In this document: positions 7,871 to 12,698 of the stretch, in pieces
How the letters are laid out: every line of letters begins with the position of its first letter
How positions within the stretch are numbered: the first letter of the stretch is position 1
Origin: Clostridia bacterium
GTDB taxonomy: Bacteria > Bacillota_A > Clostridia > Peptostreptococcales > JAAYPU01
DNA: 12,698 nucleotides
Assembly: GCA_022360735.1 (NCBI GenBank)
Contig: JAKSCF010000340.1
Location: 1 to 12,698 of the forward strand
Direction: 5' to 3'
The notes under the pieces: generated by a model
Databases searched by the model: none
What the model was told of the DNA's origin: nothing
The model's input: the letters and a program-made list of their open reading frames with translations, nothing else
Translations under genes and position numbers: made by a program

Positions 7871-7889
7871 GGGCGTATTGCATACGCCC
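7871..7889. repeat. Compact GC-rich palindrome at the etfA stop codon
   Basis: GGGCGTAT (7871-7878) and ATACGCCC (7882-7889) form a perfect 8-bp stem with a 3-base loop, starting immediately after the TAG stop. Its base composition contrasts sharply with the AT-rich surroundings, and no T-run follows. It looks like a small REP-like interspersed palindrome that could protect the mRNA 3' end. Only one copy is visible here, so its repeat nature is inference. Confidence 0.5.
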
Positions 7890-7917
7890 ATCCAACATAA
7901 AACCTTAAAGACAATTG

Positions 7918-7969
7918 AAGAGCTGTTAAGCTATAGAAAGTAATTTTATAGTTTAACAGTTCTTTTTTT
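7918..7969 (+). terminator. Terminator of the acyl-CoA dehydrogenase/Etf operon
   Basis: An 18-bp stem (7918-7935 with 7947-7964), continuous when two G-U pairs are counted, has an 11-base loop and ends in seven T residues (7963-7969). It lies about 47 bases after the etfA stop. The long stem with a clean T-tract makes it a strong factor-independent terminator. Confidence 0.85.
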
Positions 7970-8039
7970 GATCCAATAACTGAGATTATCGTTTTTTATT
8001 GCTATAAGAAGAATTTTCGAGAAAAATGCAAAAAAACAG

Positions 8040-8070
8040 CTGATATTATTCGCTTTTAACACCCTATAAT
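8040..8070 (+). promoter_or_regulatory. Probable promoter of the glycosyltransferase cluster
   Basis: A perfect TATAAT -10 box lies at 8065-8070, about 30 bases before the first start codon. The -35 region is weak: CTGATA (8040-8045) matches four of six bases but with a 19-base spacer, and nothing better is present at 17. It sits between the upstream terminator and the cluster, where a promoter is expected. Weak -35 boxes often mean activator dependence. Confidence 0.4.
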
Positions 8071-8099
8071 CATATAAATGTAGAGAGGTGGTAAAAACA

Positions 8100-9356
8100 A
8101 TGTCAGTCATTTATGATAATGCATTAAATTGTCATTATCTAGATACTTATTTAGATAAGACGCAGGATAAAAATAATCGTATTTTTACGGCTGCATGGGA
8201 CTTTCCTCCTATTGTAAATGGAGAAAGTATTGTATGCTATAAATCCATAAAATATTCAAAATTGAATTATGATATATTGACTTCCGCATTTACAATGGGC
8301 CATATTGATCAACAAAATAAATATAAATACAGAGAAAATCTGGGAATTTATTCGCTTAGTCAATCACCGTTTGAATGGGCACACCAGGTGTCGGACATTT
8401 TTAAAGTGTTGGACAAAAAGCATGATTATAAAATCATTCACACGAGAACCATGCCACCAATAGGACATTATGCAGGATTTTTAATTAAAATGTTTAAGCC
8501 TAAAATAAAGTGGGTGATGTATTTCAGTGATCCTCTTTGGAATTCACCCTATATGAGTATAAAAATTAAAGATGGTATTATCCATAAGATGAAAGAAACG
8601 CCATATTATAGAACTTTAGTTTTCGGTTCATTTTTTGCAAAACTGGGGATTCACATGTGTGACCGTATTATATTTAGTAATGAATATGTGGCACGACACA
8701 TACTAGGAAAACATTATAATAAATTAGAAGACAAAGTACGAATTGTTCCTTTTGGTTATGATAAAGAAGTCATAGACACAATAACGCCTAAAGAAAAGGC
8801 AGATCATAAAGTTGTGATATCCCATGTTGGGCAAGTGTATAATGCAAGAAATTTTAATATCCTGATTCATGCACTTATTAAGGTTAAAGAGAAGAGGCCG
8901 GATTGCTATTCAAAGCTGTTAATTCGTCAAATAGGTTATATCGAAGAACATCAAAAAAAAGGAATACTCAATTCAATGGCAGCTGATGCCTTTGAATTCA
9001 TTCCGGAAGTCAATTATGAAGATAGTGTTGCCTATATGATGGGGTCAGATTTCTTACTCACCATAGATGCCTTATTTGAGGATTTGGATTATAACGTATA
9101 TGTACCCTCTAAAATACATGATTATATTGGTGTTCATAAGCCTGTAGTAGCTGTTACACAAACCAAGGGCCCTACGGCCGATATCATAAAAAATACAAAC
9201 AATATCTTAATTGATCATAATACTGATGAGATGATGAATTTTTTAATTCAGGCTGTAACCGGTCAGGTTAAGGAACCTAACTATGAAAAATACACAATGT
9301 ATGATTGTAAGAAAAGCTCACAATTATTTGACGATGTATTTAGAGAATTGTTATAA
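8100..9356 (+). CDS. GT-B-fold glycosyltransferase (GT4-like)
   Basis: A 418-residue protein with two Rossmann-like halves typical of GT-B glycosyltransferases, which move a sugar from an NDP-sugar to a glycan or protein in the cytoplasm. The N-terminal acceptor half has the loop FPPIVNGESIV near residue 35 and HTRTMPPIGHYAG. The C-terminal half has the entry strand KVVISHVGQVYNARN and the donor-binding segment PSKIHDYIGVHKPVVAVT (336-353). No signal peptide or membrane segment is seen. The ATG at 8100 lies nine bases after AGAGGTG; an in-frame GTG at 8088 overlaps that site and is rejected. It is first in a run of glycosyltransferase and methyltransferase genes, so it probably adds a sugar to a surface or secreted glycan. 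Donor and acceptor are unknown. Confidence 0.8.
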   Translation: MSVIYDNALNCHYLDTYLDKTQDKNNRIFTAAWDFPPIVNGESIVCYKSIKYSKLNYDILTSAFTMGHIDQQNKYKYRENLGIYSLSQSPFEWAHQVSDIFKVLDKKHDYKIIHTRTMPPIGHYAGFLIKMFKPKIKWVMYFSDPLWNSPYMSIKIKDGIIHKMKETPYYRTLVFGSFFAKLGIHMCDRIIFSNEYVARHILGKHYNKLEDKVRIVPFGYDKEVIDTITPKEKADHKVVISHVGQVYNARNFNILIHALIKVKEKRPDCYSKLLIRQIGYIEEHQKKGILNSMAADAFEFIPEVNYEDSVAYMMGSDFLLTIDALFEDLDYNVYVPSKIHDYIGVHKPVVAVTQTKGPTADIIKNTNNILIDHNTDEMMNFLIQAVTGQVKEPNYEKYTMYDCKKSSQLFDDVFRELL

Positions 9357-9393
9357 ATGTGAAGGAAGAATTTGAAAGATTGAGGAGTGCTTA

Positions 9394-10341
9394 ATGAAAT
9401 ATTTTTTTAATGATAAAGATGAATTCTTTCGTGAAGCCGCAGCAGCCATACGGAATGTGGATATTGTCTTGGATATTGGATCCGGAATAAGACCACAGCC
9501 ATTTGTTCAATCCTTAACGCATATTTGTTGTGAGCCTTATCATGAGTATGTTGAGTTCTTGATGAAAGAAAATAAAAACATAGTAGCAATTCGGACGACA
9601 TGGGAGCATATCGTTGAAATTATGCCTGAGAAATCAGTAGATTCTATTTTTTTGCTGGATGTAATCGAACATTTACCAAAAGAAAGAGGAAAAGATTTAT
9701 TGAATAAAACACTAAGAATAGCTCGGGACCAAGTTGTGATATTTACGCCCCTTGGATATGTCAAACAACATCATAAAGATGGCAAGGATGCATGGGGATT
9801 TAATGGCGTAGAATGGCAAGAACACCATTCAGGATGGTTTCCTAAAGATTTTAGTGAAGATTGGGATTTATATATATGTGAAAAATTTCATGATCATGAC
9901 AATATAGGAAGAGAGCTGCTAGAACCTTTTGGCGCTTTTTGGGCCATATGGAACAACAGTAAGAATAAGGCGATATCTAATAAAGAAACTCAATCTATAG
10001 ATCAGCCCATTACTCATAAAGTAATGCGTAAAATCGAAAGTATCGTTAACCAAGAAATAGCCTTAAAAGATTTAATGAAATTATTAGGAAAAATTGAGGT
10101 ATACAGTAGAAATAAGGGCGAAATCATCACCTGGATACAATTATTAGATACAATCAACATGCTGGAATTAAGAAGAGATTACTATAGAAATATTGATAAC
10201 TATTTGAAACAAACAGAATATTTTAAAGAAGAAGAAAAAGGAGAATTACAAATCAATAATTCTTTCCAAAAAGAAGTACAATTAATCGATAAAAAAATTA
10301 AAGAATTAGAGGACACTTTAAAAAGTTTAATACAGAATTAG
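9394..10341 (+). CDS. SAM-dependent methyltransferase with helical C-terminal tail
   Basis: A 315-residue protein. Residues 1 to about 190 form a class I methyltransferase: motif I VLDIGSGIRP (25-34) binds S-adenosylmethionine, and LLDVIEHLPKE with Asp89-Val-Ile-Glu-His93 is the post-motif typical of small-molecule or sugar methyltransferases. Residues from about 205 to 315 are charged, Lys/Glu/Leu-rich and predicted helical, ending in a short coiled-coil-like stretch (KKIKELEDTLKSLI). Such a tail is not needed for catalysis and suggests oligomerisation or docking. GAGGAGT lies seven bases before the start, 37 bases after the upstream glycosyltransferase. It probably O-methylates a sugar or carries out a capping methylation of the glycan. 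The fold call is firm; the substrate is inferred from context only. Confidence 0.82.
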   Translation: MKYFFNDKDEFFREAAAAIRNVDIVLDIGSGIRPQPFVQSLTHICCEPYHEYVEFLMKENKNIVAIRTTWEHIVEIMPEKSVDSIFLLDVIEHLPKERGKDLLNKTLRIARDQVVIFTPLGYVKQHHKDGKDAWGFNGVEWQEHHSGWFPKDFSEDWDLYICEKFHDHDNIGRELLEPFGAFWAIWNNSKNKAISNKETQSIDQPITHKVMRKIESIVNQEIALKDLMKLLGKIEVYSRNKGEIITWIQLLDTINMLELRRDYYRNIDNYLKQTEYFKEEEKGELQINNSFQKEVQLIDKKIKELEDTLKSLIQN

Positions 10342-10366
10342 AAAATTAGTAAAGGAGCACTTTTCT

Positions 10367-10537
10367 ATGTTTTTTAAAAAAAAGGAAGGTTCAACAGGTG
10401 CAGTAGAATATAGCTCCGAAGAAGTTCAAAACTTACTGAAGGAATTCAGCAAGCTGCTTTATGACGTAAGTCAATACTATGAGGAGCAGATTGCAAAATA
10501 TGAGTCTATTATAGAAAGTTTGAAAAAAAATGGTTAA
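10367..10537 (+). CDS. Small coiled-coil-like protein of 56 residues
   Basis: AAAGGAG at 10351-10357 is well spaced (nine bases) before an ATG, and the frame runs 56 codons to TAA. The protein begins with a basic patch (MFFKKK). From about residue 17 to the end it is one charged, heptad-like helix, including SSEEVQNLLKEFSKLLYD and YYEEQIAKYESIIESLKK. It lies 25 bases after the methyltransferase and 60 bases before the next glycosyltransferase, in the same direction. I do not recognise the family. It might be an adaptor binding the methyltransferase tail or a glycosyltransferase. The ribosome site, biased composition and position argue that it is a real gene. Confidence 0.65.
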   Translation: MFFKKKEGSTGAVEYSSEEVQNLLKEFSKLLYDVSQYYEEQIAKYESIIESLKKNG

Positions 10538-10597
10538 ATTCTATTCATTTTATTCTACGACTTTATTTTCAATTCAAAATGGTGGGGAGATGATTGG

Positions 10598-11812
10598 ATG
10601 AATATATTATTGTTGACAGATATGCCGCCTTCAAATAATTTTACTGCCGGTATTGTTTTAAGTCAATTGGTCCAATTTTTGTTGGAAGAAAATCATAAAA
10701 TATGCTGCTATGCAGTCGTAGATAAGACATTACAGCCAGATATTCCCCAGGAAATAATAAGTCAAATGCCCTATGCAGTTTCAGAAAAGCCAATTGAGTA
10801 CTGGGGTGCTATGAAGCACGGATTTTTCTTGTCTTTAGTCATGAATAACTATATTGCAGCTTTTGAATTGCCCAAAATAGCAGATCAAGTCATTGAATTT
10901 GCTAAAGAAAATGATGTGGATTTAATATGGAGTGTTGTGCAAGGTCAAACGATGATTAAAATTGTAAGAAGAATTGCATTACAAGTAGGTAAACCCTATA
11001 CGGTTCAAGTATGGGATCCGCCCCAATGGTGGTTAAAAGAATATAAGTTTGATCCATTTACTGCACATTCAGTCATGAAAGAGTTTAAGAAAATGATCTT
11101 TCAAAGCCAGACCTGTTTAACCGCTTCATGGGCAATGGCAGAAGAATATTATAATCACTATAACGCAAAATGCATTCCTGTTATACCGGGGCTGCCTAAA
11201 GTTGATTTAATTGAAAATATAAAAAAAGATGATTCAAAGTTTCTGATTGGTTTCTCAGGGCAGGCATATGCTAAAAAAGAATTTAAAGCATTTTTCGACG
11301 CACTGGATTATATGAATTGGAAACATGAAAATAAGCAAATAGAAGTGAAGCTTTATGGGCGTCAATTTGACGTTGAAGACTCCATTCACATTAAAAAATG
11401 CGGGTATATGGAACAAAATCAATTGCTGGCAGAGCTTCAAAATATGGATTTACTTTATTGCCCATACTTTTTTGATAAAAAGTATGAACTAATATCCAGA
11501 TTATCATTTCCATCTAAATTAACCAGTTATCTTTCCATTAAAAAACCGGTATTTTTCCATGGACCCATTCTATCTTCTCCGGGTAGATTTATTAATGATT
11601 ATAATGCCGGATTCATTTGTAACACTTTGGAATATAGAAAGATTGCAGAACAATTACCTGAGATTATAAGTAATGATAAATCATTGAAAGAAAAAGCGGA
11701 CAATGGATATGAAGCTTTTAAAGCGTTTTTAACCAATGAAAAGATGAAAGAGAGCTTCTTTAAATCTCTGGGTATAGAAAAGGAGGTGGATCATGAAAGT
11801 ACTGCAAATTAA
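10598..11812 (+). CDS. GT-B-fold glycosyltransferase (GT4-like), second copy
   Basis: A 404-residue protein starting MNILLLTDMPPSNNFTAGIV, the first beta-strand and acceptor-side loop of GT-B enzymes. The N-terminal half carries VGKPYTVQVWDPPQWWLKEY. The C-terminal half begins at FLIGFSGQAYAKKEF (GFSGQ 218-222) and holds VKLYGR and the donor-site segment PSKLTSYLSIKKPVFFHGP (305-323), parallel to PSK...KPV in the first glycosyltransferase. No membrane segment is seen. The ATG at 10598 has GGGGAG eight bases upstream; an ATG at 10590 stops after three codons. Its last 20 bases overlap the next glycosyltransferase gene. It is probably cytoplasmic and transfers a sugar in the same glycan pathway; specificity is unknown. 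Confidence 0.8.
   Translation: MNILLLTDMPPSNNFTAGIVLSQLVQFLLEENHKICCYAVVDKTLQPDIPQEIISQMPYAVSEKPIEYWGAMKHGFFLSLVMNNYIAAFELPKIADQVIEFAKENDVDLIWSVVQGQTMIKIVRRIALQVGKPYTVQVWDPPQWWLKEYKFDPFTAHSVMKEFKKMIFQSQTCLTASWAMAEEYYNHYNAKCIPVIPGLPKVDLIENIKKDDSKFLIGFSGQAYAKKEFKAFFDALDYMNWKHENKQIEVKLYGRQFDVEDSIHIKKCGYMEQNQLLAELQNMDLLYCPYFFDKKYELISRLSFPSKLTSYLSIKKPVFFHGPILSSPGRFINDYNAGFICNTLEYRKIAEQLPEIISNDKSLKEKADNGYEAFKAFLTNEKMKESFFKSLGIEKEVDHESTAN
11778..11788 (+). promoter_or_regulatory. Strong ribosome binding site inside the preceding gene
   Basis: AAAAGGAGGTG, very close to the full anti-Shine-Dalgarno complement, lies inside the end of the second glycosyltransferase gene and directs initiation at the ATG at 11793. 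Such a strong site within coding sequence indicates independent, efficient loading of ribosomes for the third glycosyltransferase. Confidence 0.75.
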
Positions 11813-12572
11813 TAATATTGATCTTCCGGGAAGGCGATTCAACGGTCATGATTTACAAGAAAGGCTGAATCAACTGGGCATTGAGTGTAAAAATATGGTC
11901 TTCGATAAAATAGGCAGTAATGTAAATACAATAGAATTTGCTAATGAAAGAGATAAGTATCTTAGAACTTTGTATTGGAAATTGGAAGAAAAATTTTCTA
12001 TGCAGAGCTTATTGTTTCCTTTTGGGTGGAAGATATTAAATCATCATGATTTTAAAAATTCAGATATTGTTCATTATCATTTGATTCATAACATGTTTAT
12101 GTCTCTATACTCGTTTCTGGAAATGACCAAACAGAAGCCCGCGGTATGGTCCATCCATGATATATGGGCCTTTACGGGCCATTGTATCATCAATAAAGAG
12201 TGTGATAAGTGGAAATATGGGTGTGAAGGATGCCCCTATAAAGGGATGCTGTTTCCCATGAAAGAAGATAAAGCCAATCAAATGTGGAAAATTAAAAAAA
12301 AGATTTATGACCAGATGGACGTTGACATTGTGGTCGCTTCAGATTATATGAAAAAGATGGTAAGTGAAAGTCCTTTGATTGGGAATAAAAGGATTCATAA
12401 AATTAGCTTTGGAGTTGATTTAAATAAATTCAAACCTCAAGATATTCATCAGTGCAAAAGAAATTTAGGTATCCCTCAAGACCATTTTGTTATTTCTTTT
12501 AGAGCCATAGAAAATGGAGCAAAAGGAACAGAATATATTCGTAAAATGCTGGAAATGCTAAAACCTTCTAAG
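11793..12572 (+). CDS. GT4-family glycosyltransferase, N-terminal part, broken by an inverted junction
   Basis: About 260 residues of a glycosyltransferase beginning MKVLQINNIDLPGRRFNGHD. It shows the GT4-type segment WSIHDIWAFTGHC (His122 to Cys131) followed by Cys137, Cys144 and Cys147 (KWKYGCEGCPYKG), a Cys cluster common in this subgroup. Then come SFGVDLNKFKP (about 205-214) and the start of the donor domain HFVISFRAIENGAKGTEYI. Similarity to the family fades after MLEMLKPSK. The frame stays open on + to the window edge, but those last 42 codons do not look like a glycosyltransferase. The expected continuation is on the opposite strand. An intact enzyme of about 400 residues would need that segment re-inverted. 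Confidence 0.8.
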
Positions 12573-12698
12573 CCCATAAGACCAAATGATTCTGCTACCG
12601 ATGGCATTAAAAAAAGATCTGTCGCCCCATATATTTCTACCATTTTAGCGTCATCGTGCACCCACCCAACTTCAATGATATTATATTTGTTTTTAAAC
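12566..12698 (-). pseudogene. Inverted glycosyltransferase C-terminal fragment
   Basis: Read from the right edge on - (first codon 12697-12695), this gives FKNKYNIIEVGWVHDDAKMV, then the donor-domain motif LMPSVAESFGLMGLE, ending near 12566. In GT4 enzymes this segment (EVGWV...D...Y..ADLFLLPS..E.FG) directly follows the part encoded on + up to 12572, after a gap of perhaps 10-20 residues. It has no start of its own and runs off the window. It is therefore a displaced, inverted piece of a glycosyltransferase, most simply of the same gene. Whether it arises from a fold-back assembly chimera or a real inversion cannot be settled here. Confidence 0.75.

Noticed and set aside
12476..12661. Independent 61-residue - strand gene
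   Set aside because: Its first half is a piece of the inverted glycosyltransferase and its second half is merely the reverse of the + strand gene; there is no ribosome site.
12573..12698. + strand continuation of the third glycosyltransferase frame to the window edge
   Set aside because: The frame stays open, but its residues do not resemble a glycosyltransferase, while the opposite strand carries clear donor-domain motifs.

Overview
The window is AT-rich DNA with strong Shine-Dalgarno sites (AAGGAGG, GAGGAGG), sigma-A-type promoters and T-tailed hairpin terminators. Its acyl-CoA dehydrogenase/Etf set carries a ferredoxin-type EtfA. Together these point to a low-GC anaerobic member of the Bacillota, most likely class Clostridia; the genus cannot be fixed from the sequence. 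Every convincing gene is on the + strand.

Region 1 (1-4400) is a drug-export-type unit. A bidirectional terminator at the left separates it from whatever lies upstream. A good promoter, with a 29-bp dyad over its -10 box, drives a MarR-family regulator and two ABC half-transporters. The two half-transporters carry complementary motif changes: catalytic Glu to Asp and H-loop His to Gln in the first, LSGGQ to ISQGQ in the second. They therefore form a heterodimeric exporter with one degenerate and one working ATP site. The unit ends at a terminator at 4359-4394.

Region 2 (4400-7970) begins with a non-coding stretch that holds a 20-bp direct repeat resembling insertion-sequence ends, then an A-tract promoter. 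A three-gene operon follows: a Bcd-like acyl-CoA dehydrogenase, EtfB, and EtfA with an N-terminal two-cluster ferredoxin domain. This layout matches electron-bifurcating enoyl-CoA reductases such as the caffeyl-CoA reductase CarCDE. The operon closes with a compact GC-rich palindrome at the etfA stop codon and a strong terminator.

Region 3 (8000-12698) is a glycan-modification cluster: a GT-B glycosyltransferase, a SAM-dependent methyltransferase with a helical C-terminal tail, a 56-residue coiled-coil-like small protein, a second GT-B glycosyltransferase, and a third, GT4-like glycosyltransferase that overlaps the second. No acceptor, polymerase or flippase is in view, so the decorated molecule (surface polysaccharide, S-layer, flagellin or other) is unknown.

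The most unusual signal is at the right end. The third glycosyltransferase reads normally on + to about 12572. From about 12566 to the window edge, the downstream part of what looks like the same gene is encoded on the - strand. This is either a fold-back assembly or amplification chimera at a contig end, or a real inversion inside a glycosyltransferase gene. The artefact is the more likely reading.
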